Of a stretch of DNA of 64,000 bases, positions 8,748-17,349 are shown in pieces; the first letter of the stretch is position 1, and every line of letters starts with the position of its first letter. Source of the stretch: an uncultured Prevotella sp. (GTDB lineage: Bacteria > Bacteroidota > Bacteroidia > Bacteroidales > Bacteroidaceae); assembly GCF_946404925.1 (NCBI RefSeq), contig NZ_CAMJFM010000005.1:44885-108884 (forward strand), read 5' to 3'. The notes beneath the pieces are model-generated. The model saw nothing but the letters and a program-made list of their open reading frames with translations, was not told the origin of the DNA and did not search any database. The position numbers and the translations under genes are program-made.

Positions 8748-9962
8748 ATGAAAAATATTTATCTCAATATAATGCTCCTAATGGCTGCAGTAGCCTTCAC
8801 ATCGTGCGACGATAACCTCTCTGACGAGCAGGAGCAGCCTGGTGCCCCCTACGTCCTCAGTCTGGGCGTAACCTCAAACGGCAACACCACCTACTACGTT
8901 GTTTCTACTGCCGACCTCATGTCGGGCACCATCAATGCCGTGGGTAAGGGCATCGAGCAGACAGGCTATCACGACTACCAGCAGGGCAGTAATTCAGTGT
9001 TCTGTATCGGAGGCATGGGAGTTACCAACGCCACAGCCGTTGTTCGTGGTGCCGATGGTCTGCTTAAGGAGCAGGGAGAGTTTGTTTTCGACAGCTCGCT
9101 CGATGGTCTCTGTCAGGTTGATGCCAACACAATGGTTGGTCTCGAGCTGCCAGCCACCAAGCAGAGCGGTCAGCAGCTCACCTTTTATACCGTCGATGCC
9201 AATAGCGCTGCCATTCTCGGCAAGAACACCACGGTAAGTGTCGATTCCATCAGCACCCTCGACTGGCCCAGCATCACTGGCATGCAGTATAGCGGTGGCA
9301 ACCTCTACGTAACCTACACCCCAATGAACCCCCTCACCTTCGAGACAGCCTATACCGACACCTGCTTTGTGGCAGTATATAGCTATCCCGATATGCAGTT
9401 CGTTACGCTCATGAAGAGCTCTCAGATGGGCCCTGGTGGTTCTTGGAACGCCTTCAACGGCATGGTTAAGGACGAGTCAGATAACATCTATGTAATGTCA
9501 AACTCAGCCCTCTCTAACGGCTATTCTCAGAGCACCAAGCACGCTGCCTTCCTCCGTATCAACAAGGGTGCAACCCAGTTCGATGCCGACTACTATTTCG
9601 ACTTCGAGGCAGCCACAGGTGGACTCAAGCCCGCCCACATCACCTATATCGGAGACGGCAAAGTGTTTGCTGAGGTCAGCACCCTTAATCCTCAGACAGC
9701 TGCCGATCGTTGGGGCGATAAGAGTCTTAAATGCTGCATCATCGACCTTGTAAACAAGATAGTTACCGACGTCGAGGGTATCCCCGTTCATAATGGCAAT
9801 GGCGGTCGTCGTTTCGCCTGTCTCGTTGATGGTAGCAGTGTCTATCTGCCAGTCTCTACTGCCGATGGCCTCTATATTTATCGTACCGATGTAGCCACAG
9901 CCCGTGCTCAGCGTGGTGCCCGTATCTCGGCCACCTTCATCGGTGGATTCTTCAAATTGTAA
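8748..9962 (+). CDS. DUF4374 surface lipoprotein (XusB-like)
   Basis: The 404-aa lipoprotein has a lipobox at AFTSC (Cys20) followed at once by acidic residues (CDDN), the pattern that sends Bacteroidetes lipoproteins to the cell surface. The body matches DUF4374: YVLSLGVTSNGNTTYYVVSTADLMSG, a beta-propeller-like chain with repeated D-L-SITGMQYSGGNLYVTY elements. XusB of Bacteroides, the characterised member, binds ferric enterobactin-type siderophores and delivers them to XusA. It is very probably co-transcribed with the receptor (30-nt gap, no promoter seen). The family call is strong; ligand identity is inferred. Confidence 0.85.
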   Translation: MKNIYLNIMLLMAAVAFTSCDDNLSDEQEQPGAPYVLSLGVTSNGNTTYYVVSTADLMSGTINAVGKGIEQTGYHDYQQGSNSVFCIGGMGVTNATAVVRGADGLLKEQGEFVFDSSLDGLCQVDANTMVGLELPATKQSGQQLTFYTVDANSAAILGKNTTVSVDSISTLDWPSITGMQYSGGNLYVTYTPMNPLTFETAYTDTCFVAVYSYPDMQFVTLMKSSQMGPGGSWNAFNGMVKDESDNIYVMSNSALSNGYSQSTKHAAFLRINKGATQFDADYYFDFEAATGGLKPAHITYIGDGKVFAEVSTLNPQTAADRWGDKSLKCCIIDLVNKIVTDVEGIPVHNGNGGRRFACLVDGSSVYLPVSTADGLYIYRTDVATARAQRGARISATFIGGFFKL

Positions 9963-10005
9963 AAAAATACTTTGACTTATCCTTTGTTTATAGCGTATTT
10001 TTGTG

Positions 10006-10013
10006 TACCTTTG
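10006..10013 (+). promoter_or_regulatory. -7 box for the DMT transporter gene
   Basis: TACCTTTG with a TTTG 19 nt upstream (9983-9986). This shows that the transporter is not simply the third gene of the Xus-like operon. Confidence 0.7.
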
Positions 10014-10045
10014 CACCCCGAATACTGAATATAGACAAAAATTAA

Positions 10046-10942
10046 ATGAAAAGTCATCGCTTTCTTTATCATATAGTAGCGCTCCTGGTGGCATCCATCT
10101 GGGGCTCTACTTTTATTTTCACTAAGCTGCTGTTGCTTGGAGGCATGACCGCAGCCCAGATTTTTGTGCTCCGTTTTGCCATAGCCTACGTGCTGCTGTT
10201 GGCCTATTCGCTCTATAAGGGCGGCAGGTTGTTTGCCTGCTCTTGGCGACATGAGTTGCTCATGGCCATGCTTGGTGTTGTTGGCGGTTCGCTCTATTTC
10301 CTTACCGAGAACAACGCCATGAACTACACTACCACTACCAACACCTCCATCATCGTTAGCCTCTGTCCGCTGTTTGCCTCCGCCCTCATAGGCATTGTCT
10401 ATAAGTCGCAGCGCTTGAATCGCATTCAGACCATTGGTACGCTGATGGCTGCGGCTGGCATGGCGGTTGTGGTTTTGAACGGACATTTTGTGCTCCACCT
10501 GTCGCCTCTTGGCGATTGCCTCGCCTTTATGGCGTGCCTCTGCTGGGCGTTCTACAGTCTGCTAATGATTCCCGCAGGCAAGCGTTACAACACTGTTTTC
10601 ATCACCCGCAAGGTGTTCTTCTACGGCCTTGTCTCCATGATACCTTATTTCATGGTCTATCCTGGCCTTGGGGTCGACATTGTTCTCAGTCAACCCAAGC
10701 TTCTTGCCAACCTTCTGTTCCTGGGTTGCGTGGCCTCTATGGGCTGCTTCCTCGCTTGGAACTGGGTGCTCAAGAAGCTTGGCGCCGTCATCGTCACCAA
10801 CTACGTCTATTTCAACCCCGTAGTCACCGTCATCTTCGCTTGGGCCATCCTCAGCGAGCAGATTACCCTCTACTTCGTTCTCGGCACCGCCCTCATCCTG
10901 GTTGGTATGTATCTGGCGGATAAACGTAATAGCAATCAGTAA
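10046..10942 (+). CDS. DMT superfamily (EamA) transporter
   Basis: The 298-aa protein has about ten predicted membrane helices arranged as two EamA repeats. The first begins VASIWGSTFIFTKLLL; the second follows LAFMACLCWAFYSLLM. The Pro-containing segment YVYFNPVVTVIFAWAILSEQ is a family signature near the C-terminus. Members export or import small metabolites across the inner membrane; the substrate cannot be inferred. It has its own promoter and a hairpin terminator, so it is probably monocistronic. Confidence 0.85.
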   Translation: MKSHRFLYHIVALLVASIWGSTFIFTKLLLLGGMTAAQIFVLRFAIAYVLLLAYSLYKGGRLFACSWRHELLMAMLGVVGGSLYFLTENNAMNYTTTTNTSIIVSLCPLFASALIGIVYKSQRLNRIQTIGTLMAAAGMAVVVLNGHFVLHLSPLGDCLAFMACLCWAFYSLLMIPAGKRYNTVFITRKVFFYGLVSMIPYFMVYPGLGVDIVLSQPKLLANLLFLGCVASMGCFLAWNWVLKKLGAVIVTNYVYFNPVVTVIFAWAILSEQITLYFVLGTALILVGMYLADKRNSNQ

Positions 10943-10957
10943 AAACGATATCTCAAT

Positions 10958-10989
10958 GGCAGCAAAATGGCTAGTTTTGCTGTCTTTTT
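10958..10989 (+). terminator. Intrinsic terminator after the EamA gene
   Basis: Stem CAGCAAAA / TTTTGCTG with a 7-nt loop, followed by a T-rich tail. Confidence 0.75.
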
Positions 10990-11032
10990 GTATTTTTAGC
11001 GTAAAAAGTTGCGGTGCGTGGGTATTTTTTTG

Positions 11033-11040
11033 TATCTTTG
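11033..11040 (+). promoter_or_regulatory. -7 box for the DUF2207 gene; implies a leaderless mRNA
   Basis: TATCTTTG with a TTG 21 nt upstream. The ATG at 11050 is only 9 nt beyond the box, so transcription should begin within a few bases of the start codon. Confidence 0.7.
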
Positions 11041-11049
11041 CACGCTGGA

Positions 11050-12687
11050 ATGAGACCTAAACTTTTAATAACTATATTACTGCTTGCGGCCATCAATGTG
11101 TTTGGCTATCCGCAGTTGCACGATCTGGATATACGGGTGGTGCTGAGTAGAAATGGTGATGCGCGCATTACGGAAACGCGACAGATGACCATCGATAGCG
11201 AGGGAACAGAGTGCTATATCGGTTTGGCTAACCTTGGCCCCAGCGTGGTGAAGGATCTGGAGGTGACCGACGAGACGGGCGCTAAATTCCTGAACGTAGA
11301 TTGGGACATCAACGAGAGTCGCAGTTGGAAAACACTGAAATGCGGCATAGTAAAGACCTCTAAGGGCTACGAGATATGCTGGGGCCTTGGCGACAGCGGC
11401 GAGCGAACGTATACGACCACCTATACGCTGACGAGCATGGTGTATCGCTATGCCGACGGTGTGGACGGCATGCGCCACGTGTTCCTCGACCAAGAGGTAT
11501 CGCCCAAGCCTGGGCACGCCAAGGTGACTATCGTAGGCGAGGATACAACGATGGTGTTCAATCCGGATAGCTGCGGCATCTGGGGATTCAGATTCCATGG
11601 CGACTTGTGGTTTGAGAATGGCGCCATGGTGGCTGAAACCACCGAGGCCATGAGCCGCGATGCTGCGATATACTTTATGGCGCGATTCCAGTCAGGGCTG
11701 TTTGAACCTACCAACTGGGAAGACGACAGCTTTGAAAACAAGATGAACGAAGCCTTCCAGGGGAGCGACTATGATGCCGACGAGGTGGATTGGAGCGACC
11801 CTGAGACCATACTGGGCGTGATCGTGGTGATGTTTACCTTTATAGCGCCAATCATAGGCGCCATCTGGGCTGCTATCTACAAGTGGCGTGCACGTCGCCG
11901 CATTAACAAGGACCTGTTGTGGTATCGCGACATACCGCTGGACGGCAATCTGCAGGAGGCTAACAACATGCTGAACGCCTATAAATGGGGTAATGCCGAC
12001 TACAACAATCTGCTATCAGCTTGCATACTGAAGCTGATAGACATGGGCGCCATCAAGATAGAGACACACCCCAACATGAAGGGCAAGTTGGAGCCTAACT
12101 TCACGATTTACGCTCTGCCAAACAAGGACAAACAACCAGCACTGATACGCCAGATGTACAACATATTCCTGCAAGCTGCGGGTGGCGACAAGGTGCTGGA
12201 ACCTAAGGAACTGAAGCAGTATATGAGGAGCAGCTTCAACTCGAAGATAACGGATGCGTTCGTGAGCGCGCTGCATACACAGACCTCGATATCGAAATTC
12301 AAGAATCGCGAGGACGAGGTGCGACAGGTGTTCGGATTGAAGAAATACCTGAAGGAGTTTACGCTGATGGACGAACGAGGCGTGGACGAGGTGAAGCTGT
12401 GGAAGGACTATATGATCTACGCCACGCTGTTTGGCATAGCCGATCAGGTGATACGCGACATGAAGAAGATAAACCCAGAATACTTTAATATGGACCAGGT
12501 GGCCGGACAGATGGCCAACGACATCACGCTGCCCACCATCTATTCGGTGATGCATAGCGGCACGGCACGTGCGGCTGCAAACAAGGCAGCACGCGAGAGC
12601 AGAGCCCGTGGCGGAGGCGGACACTCGTCGTTCCACGGCGGTGGAGGTGGATTCCACGGTGGTGGCGGCGGAGGAGGCGTTCGCTGA
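11050..12687 (+). CDS. DUF2207 membrane protein with Gly-rich tail
   Basis: The ORF track starts at 11014, but that ATG lies upstream of the -7 box. The ATG at 11050 (MRPKLLITILLLAAINVFG) opens with a proper signal peptide and gives 545 aa. A periplasmic beta-rich DUF2207 domain follows (LDIRVVLSRNGDARITETRQM), then a membrane helix around ILGVIVVMFTFIAPIIGAIW, then a cytoplasmic region. The C-terminus is Gly/His-rich (GGGGFHGGGGGGGVR). This layout is typical of DUF2207/YciQ-like proteins, whose role is unknown. The stop codon is followed directly by an eight-unit heptamer array, and the next small ORF begins at the end of that array. Confidence 0.8.
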   Translation: MRPKLLITILLLAAINVFGYPQLHDLDIRVVLSRNGDARITETRQMTIDSEGTECYIGLANLGPSVVKDLEVTDETGAKFLNVDWDINESRSWKTLKCGIVKTSKGYEICWGLGDSGERTYTTTYTLTSMVYRYADGVDGMRHVFLDQEVSPKPGHAKVTIVGEDTTMVFNPDSCGIWGFRFHGDLWFENGAMVAETTEAMSRDAAIYFMARFQSGLFEPTNWEDDSFENKMNEAFQGSDYDADEVDWSDPETILGVIVVMFTFIAPIIGAIWAAIYKWRARRRINKDLLWYRDIPLDGNLQEANNMLNAYKWGNADYNNLLSACILKLIDMGAIKIETHPNMKGKLEPNFTIYALPNKDKQPALIRQMYNIFLQAAGGDKVLEPKELKQYMRSSFNSKITDAFVSALHTQTSISKFKNREDEVRQVFGLKKYLKEFTLMDERGVDEVKLWKDYMIYATLFGIADQVIRDMKKINPEYFNMDQVAGQMANDITLPTIYSVMHSGTARAAANKAARESRARGGGGHSSFHGGGGGFHGGGGGGGVR

Positions 12688-12743
12688 TTTGAGATTTGAG
12701 GTTTGAGATTTGAGGTTTGAGATTTGAGGTTTGAGATTTGAGA
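12688..12743. repeat. Eight-unit heptamer tandem array (TTTGAGA/TTTGAGG)
   Basis: Eight perfect-period 7-mers, TTTGAGA alternating with TTTGAGG, fill the whole gap between the DUF2207 stop (12685-12687) and the ATG of the next ORF at 12745. Confidence 0.97.
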
Positions 12744-12744
12744 T

Positions 12745-12954
12745 ATGAAACTAAAGGTCAACCGGTGTGTAGTAGATATTTTTGAGGGAGCGGAGGTGAG
12801 GCATGCCTTGCTGACGTATCTGGCGCGGAGACGCATGAGCGTGAAGCTGCTGGACCAGCTGGAGGTGACCGACGCGTGGGGACACGAGATAGACCAAGGG
12901 GCCCCGGTGAGTGAGCATAGAGAAATAAGAATAAAATTTAAAGATAGAAAATGA
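12745..12954 (+). CDS. Small conserved-looking protein of unknown function
   Basis: The 69-aa soluble protein (MKLKVNRCVVDIFEGAEVRH…) has no signal peptide. Its C-terminal half (LEVTDAWGHEIDQGAPVSEH) is beta-strand-like and could be a small beta-grasp fold, but that is only a guess; there is no Gly-Gly tail. It is judged real because it overlaps the next gene by 4 nt (ATGA), which suggests translational coupling with the first 5'-nucleotidase. Its start directly follows the heptamer array. I do not recognise the family with confidence. Confidence 0.65.
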   Translation: MKLKVNRCVVDIFEGAEVRHALLTYLARRRMSVKLLDQLEVTDAWGHEIDQGAPVSEHREIRIKFKDRK

Positions 12955-14372
12955 GAAAGATAGTACTTTCGGCCTTGGCTGCGATGATGGCCTTGGCTGT
13001 ATCGGCCCAAGAGCGCCGCGAGCTCCACATACTGAGTGCTAACGATATTCATGCGGCCATCGAGAATATGCCGCGATTGGGCTACGTGGCCGACTCGCTT
13101 CGCGCCCTGTATCCCGACCTGCTGATTCTATCAGGAGGCGACAACCGTTCGGGCGACCCCGTGAACGATATGTTTGAGATACCCGCTTACCCCATGGTGG
13201 CGCTGATGAACCAGATAGGTTTTCAGGCTACGGTAGTGGGCAATCACGAATTTGACTCGAACCAGGACGGATTGGCACGCCTGATAGACCTGGGCGCATT
13301 TGCCACCCTGTGTGCCAACATGGAGCCCGACGCCAAGTGGAACATGCACGTAAAGCCCTACAAGTACTTTGATTGTGGCGGCATCAAGGTGGGCGTGCTG
13401 GGTATTACGGCCCTGGGATCGCTGGGTACACCCGAGAGCCACCCCACACGTGTGAGCGAGATCAAGTTTATGGACCCGCTGGAGACCATCAAGAAATATG
13501 AGTTTATGCGCAAGGAGTGCGACGTGATGCTGCTGCTTTCGCACCTGGGCTACGAGACGGATGTGAAGTTCTCGAAGGAGTTACCCTGGATAGACATCAT
13601 CGTGGGCGGACATAGCCACACCCAGCTGGAGGGCGGCGAGATGCACAACGGCATACTCATCACCCAGAACATGAAGAGCTTGCCCTATGCCACACACTCT
13701 ACATTGGTGCTCGAGGGCAACAAGATAGTAGAGAAGAAGGCCGAGAAAATAGCCATAGCCGGCGTGAAGCGCGAGAACAAGGTGCTGCAGGAGCTGGTGC
13801 GCTACTTCTCGGAGAATCCTGCTTTTAAGCGCGTGTTGGCCGTGGCCGAGACACCATTCTCTACCCGCGAGGAATTAGGCAACATGGTGGTAGATGCCTA
13901 CCGCACCGAGGGCAAGGCCGACGTGAGTTTCCAGAATGCTGGTGGCGTGCGCATGGACTACGTGCCAGCTGGCGAGATGACCGTGGGCGACGTGCTGAAG
14001 ATGGACCCATTCCAGAACGCACTGGTAGAGGCTAACATCACGGGTAAGGAACTGGCCGAGATGCTGATATCGTGCTACGAACACGACAAGCACCGCTTCC
14101 CATACGTGAGCGGATTTAAGTGCGATGTGACCTTCGATCCTGCTACCAATCAGATCAAGAAGCTGGTGCTGCTGGACGATAACGGCAAGAAGCTGAACCT
14201 GAAGAAGACCTACCGACTGGTGGCCAACAGCTATGCCGTGGCCGTAAGCCCCACCAACCGCAAGGATCAGGGCCGCAACCTCACCATGACATCGCCTGAG
14301 ACCATCAAGAACTACCTGGAGCATCAGGGCAAGGTGAGCTACCAGGGCACAAGCAGAGTGAACATCAAATAA
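12951..14372 (+). CDS. Exported 5'-nucleotidase / metallophosphatase (UshA type), copy 1
   Basis: The 473-aa two-domain enzyme has a signal peptide (MRKIVLSALAAMMALAVSAQ). The N-terminal calcineurin-like domain carries the metal motifs ANDIHA, LSGGDN, VGNHEFD, LLSHLGYETD and GGHSH. The C-terminal 5_nucleotid_C domain contains FQNAGGVRMDYVPAG and a DPFQNAL segment. It should dephosphorylate nucleotides or related phosphoesters in the periplasm. The start is set by the ATGA overlap with the upstream small ORF. A close paralogue of the same length follows 22 nt later, indicating tandem duplication. Confidence 0.92.
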   Translation: MRKIVLSALAAMMALAVSAQERRELHILSANDIHAAIENMPRLGYVADSLRALYPDLLILSGGDNRSGDPVNDMFEIPAYPMVALMNQIGFQATVVGNHEFDSNQDGLARLIDLGAFATLCANMEPDAKWNMHVKPYKYFDCGGIKVGVLGITALGSLGTPESHPTRVSEIKFMDPLETIKKYEFMRKECDVMLLLSHLGYETDVKFSKELPWIDIIVGGHSHTQLEGGEMHNGILITQNMKSLPYATHSTLVLEGNKIVEKKAEKIAIAGVKRENKVLQELVRYFSENPAFKRVLAVAETPFSTREELGNMVVDAYRTEGKADVSFQNAGGVRMDYVPAGEMTVGDVLKMDPFQNALVEANITGKELAEMLISCYEHDKHRFPYVSGFKCDVTFDPATNQIKKLVLLDDNGKKLNLKKTYRLVANSYAVAVSPTNRKDQGRNLTMTSPETIKNYLEHQGKVSYQGTSRVNIK

Positions 14373-14394
14373 AACGGAATAATCAACTCAATCT

Positions 14395-15816
14395 ATGAAG
14401 AAATCTATTATCGCATTGGCGCTGATGCTGACAAGTGTATCGGCATCGGCTGGAGAGCAGAAGGAACTGCACATTCTGAGTACTAACGATATGCACGCAG
14501 CCATAGAGTGCATGCCCCGACTGGGATTCGTGGCCGACTCGCTACGCGCACTCTATCCCGACCTGCTGATACTCTCGGCGGGCGACAACCGATCGGGCGA
14601 GCCGCTGAACGATATGTACGAGATACCGGCATACCCCATGGTGGCGCTGATGAACATCGTAGGCTTCCACGCCACAACGCTTGGCAACCACGAGTTTGAC
14701 TCGGGTCAGGAGGGCTTGGCCAAGCTGATAGACATGAGCACATTCCCCACGCTGTGTGCCAACGTGCATCCCGCATCGAAGTGGAACATGCACGTAAAGC
14801 CCTACCAGCTGTACGATTGCGGCGGGCTGACCGTGGGTGTGATAGGTGCCGTGGCATTGAGTCCATTAGGCATACCCGAGAGTCACCCCAACAATACTAC
14901 CGACATGAAGTTTGATGCCCCGCTGGAGGCCATACAGGAGTACCGCTGGCTACGCGAGAAGTGCGATGTGGTGGTGCTGTTGTCGCACCTGGGTTACGAG
15001 AGCGATGTAGAGGTGTCGAAGAGCTTGCCTTGGGTTGACATCATCGTGGGCGGACATAGTCACACCCAGCTGAAGGGCGGCGAGGTGCATAATGGCATTT
15101 TTATCACCCAGAACACCAACCGACTGAAGCGCGCTACCCATTCGACCATCGTGGTAGAAGACGGTAAGGTGGTGAAGCGTATGGCCGAGAATATCGAGAT
15201 AAAAGGCGGCAAGAACGAGAACAAGGTGATAGCCGAGCTGGTGCGCTACTTCTCGGAGAATCCTGCCTTCCACCGCGTGCTGGCCCAGGTGGAGACCCCA
15301 TTTGAGACCTACGAGGAATTAGGCTGCCTGATGTGCGACGCCTATAAGACCGAGGGTAAGGCCGACCTGAGTTTCCAGAATGCGGGTGGTGTGCGCTACG
15401 ACACCCACGCCACGGGCGGTTTCACCGTATCGGATGTGCTACGACTGGACCCATTCCAGAACGAGGCCGTAGAGTTGCAGCTGACCGGAAAGGAGCTGAT
15501 GGACATGATGATAAAGTGCTACGACAACGATAACAAGATATTCCCCTACGTGGGCGGCATGACGGCCGAATACACTCTGGACCCCGCCACCAAGCAGATC
15601 AAGAAGCTGGTGCTGACGGGCGAGGACGGCAAGAAACTGAACCCCAAGAAGACCTATAAGGTGATGACCAATAGCTACACCACCGCCATCAGCCCCACCA
15701 ATCGCAAGGATCCCGGCACGGGCATCGGCAAGATTACCGCCCAGCTCATCATGGATTATCTGGAGCATCAGGGCCACGTGAGCTATCAGGGAGTGAAGAG
15801 ATTAAGCGAAAAATGA
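14395..15816 (+). CDS. Exported 5'-nucleotidase / metallophosphatase (UshA type), copy 2
   Basis: This is a paralogue of the preceding gene, also 473 aa, colinear throughout and clearly more than half identical by eye. Signal peptide: MKKSIIALALMLTSVSASA. Metal motifs: TNDMHA, LSAGDN, LGNHEFD, GGHSH. Substrate domain: FQNAGGVRYDTHATGG. The motif LSAGDN replaces LSGGDN of copy 1. It is probably co-transcribed with copy 1, as there is no promoter in the 22-nt gap. The pair may differ in substrate preference, but the sequence does not show how. Confidence 0.92.
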   Translation: MKKSIIALALMLTSVSASAGEQKELHILSTNDMHAAIECMPRLGFVADSLRALYPDLLILSAGDNRSGEPLNDMYEIPAYPMVALMNIVGFHATTLGNHEFDSGQEGLAKLIDMSTFPTLCANVHPASKWNMHVKPYQLYDCGGLTVGVIGAVALSPLGIPESHPNNTTDMKFDAPLEAIQEYRWLREKCDVVVLLSHLGYESDVEVSKSLPWVDIIVGGHSHTQLKGGEVHNGIFITQNTNRLKRATHSTIVVEDGKVVKRMAENIEIKGGKNENKVIAELVRYFSENPAFHRVLAQVETPFETYEELGCLMCDAYKTEGKADLSFQNAGGVRYDTHATGGFTVSDVLRLDPFQNEAVELQLTGKELMDMMIKCYDNDNKIFPYVGGMTAEYTLDPATKQIKKLVLTGEDGKKLNPKKTYKVMTNSYTTAISPTNRKDPGTGIGKITAQLIMDYLEHQGHVSYQGVKRLSEK

Positions 15817-15857
15817 TATATTTTTTATAAATAGGTGTTAGATTAACAAAAAAAGTG

Positions 15858-15865
15858 TATCTTTG
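15858..15865 (+). promoter_or_regulatory. -7 box for the TMEM43-family gene
   Basis: TATCTTTG, 64 nt before the ATG at 15930. A 16-codon reading frame (15873-15923) lies in the leader. Confidence 0.65.
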
Positions 15866-15872
15866 CACCCGA

Positions 15873-15923
15873 ATGAAACTAAAATTATTAAATAAACAAT
15901 CAAAACATCAATTTAAATCTTAA
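15873..15923 (+). other. Possible short upstream ORF in the leader
   Basis: ATG followed by 15 sense codons (MKLKLLNKQSKHQFKS) and TAA. It ends 6 nt before the TMEM43-family start. It is Lys-rich and AT-rich. It could be a leader peptide or chance; no supporting signal is visible. Confidence 0.25.
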
Positions 15924-15929
15924 GACATT

Positions 15930-17342
15930 ATGGCTTACAAAGAAGTAACAACAACGGGTTACGGAACCCGAGTAGGTAACTCGTTTAAGGCGATTGGTAG
16001 TGGCATCGTGCTGTTCCTTGCTGGTACAGCATTGCTGTGGTGGAACGAAGGTCGCGCCGTGAAAACTGAAAAAATGCTCGATGAGGCCGGAAGCGCCTAT
16101 GTCGAGATGGAAAATCCTAACAAGAAGGATGCATCGCTGGAGGGCGAGCTGATTTGCGGTACTGCATTGGCAACTACCGAAGACTCTCTGATTGACAATG
16201 AGTTTGGCATTGGTGCCAAGGCCATCGCGTTGACACGTAAGGTGGAGTACTACCAGTGGGTAGAGCACGTGAAGGAGACCAAGAAAGACAAGCTTGGCGG
16301 TTCAGAAGAAGTGACACGCGAATATACATACAGCAAGAGCTGGGTAAGCAGCCCAGTACAGTCGAGCGAGTTCAAGGATCCCGCTTATCAGAACAAGAAC
16401 ATGGTGCTGACCACCGTTGAGGATGCCGAGCAGTATGCCGAGAACGTATCGTGGGGTGCCTACAAGCTGAACGAGAGCTTGATTCACAGCATCCGCTCGA
16501 ACGAGGCACTCGACTTGGCTATCGCCGAGGATATGCTGAAGCAGTTCGACAAGAACACCCAGGCCGCTTACGAGCGCTTCTACGGTGTGCAGAAGAACAA
16601 TCAGCCTACACCTAACACCCAGCAGCCAGCTGCCATCCCCGATTCAATCAAGGCTCAGTTGCCCGATTCTACCAAGGCTAAGCTCGACTCGCTGCAGGCC
16701 GTCAACGACAGCATTAACAAGGCTATGGAGGCTGCCCAGAACAAGAAGGATCTGGAGTATGTACACGTGGCTAACAACATCCTGTACTTCGGCCGTGTGC
16801 CCGGAAGTCCTGAGGTGGGTGATGTTCGCGTAACATTCGAGAAGGTGGTTCCAGCCAAGGTTACCGTAATGGCCGTGGTTGATGGCGACACCTTCAAGCC
16901 ATTCAAGGCTAAGAACGGTAAGCGTTTCCAGACCTTGGTAATGGGTAAGAAGAGTGGCGACGAGATCATCGAGGCCGAGAAAGAGGCTAACAATATGTTC
17001 CTGTGGATTCTGCGTATCGTAGGTATCATGATGGTTGTAGGCGGTCTGAAGGGTATCTTCGGATTCCTGGAGACCATCCTCAAGGTGGTTCCATTCATCG
17101 CTGGTATCTTCGGATGGGGTGTTGGCATCGTATGCACCGTGGTTGGTGTTGTATGGAGTCTCATCGTCATCGCTATCGCATGGCTGTTCTATCGCCCATT
17201 GCTGGGCATCACTCTGTTGGTACTTGCCGCATTCCTCATCTGGGTATTCGCATTCAAGGGCAAGGATAAGCTGAAGGAGCTGGCCGCCAAGGCTAAGGCC
17301 AAGGGTGCCGAGCCAGCAACAGTACCAGAATCAGCAGAGTAA
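15930..17342 (+). CDS. TMEM43-family membrane protein
   Basis: The 470-aa protein resembles the TMEM43/LUMA family (formerly DUF1625), known from animals and scattered bacteria. An N-terminal membrane helix (GSGIVLFLAGTALLWWNEGRAV) is followed by a long extracytoplasmic region with the family core (VEYYQWVEHVKE; YSKSWVSSPVQSSEFKD). Then come a coiled Gln/Lys-rich insert (NNQPTPNTQQPAAIPD) and a cluster of three or four C-terminal helices (MFLWILRIVGIMMVVGG onward). The cytoplasmic end is Lys/Ala-rich. It starts a co-directional run with a beta-helix protein, a lipoprotein and an AAA+ ATPase. The bacterial function is not established. Confidence 0.8.
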   Translation: MAYKEVTTTGYGTRVGNSFKAIGSGIVLFLAGTALLWWNEGRAVKTEKMLDEAGSAYVEMENPNKKDASLEGELICGTALATTEDSLIDNEFGIGAKAIALTRKVEYYQWVEHVKETKKDKLGGSEEVTREYTYSKSWVSSPVQSSEFKDPAYQNKNMVLTTVEDAEQYAENVSWGAYKLNESLIHSIRSNEALDLAIAEDMLKQFDKNTQAAYERFYGVQKNNQPTPNTQQPAAIPDSIKAQLPDSTKAKLDSLQAVNDSINKAMEAAQNKKDLEYVHVANNILYFGRVPGSPEVGDVRVTFEKVVPAKVTVMAVVDGDTFKPFKAKNGKRFQTLVMGKKSGDEIIEAEKEANNMFLWILRIVGIMMVVGGLKGIFGFLETILKVVPFIAGIFGWGVGIVCTVVGVVWSLIVIAIAWLFYRPLLGITLLVLAAFLIWVFAFKGKDKLKELAAKAKAKGAEPATVPESAE

Positions 17343-17349
17343 ACCCGAT

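Noticed and set aside
12688-12743. CRISPR array
   Set aside because: The units are contiguous 7-mers without spacers, and no cas genes are present.
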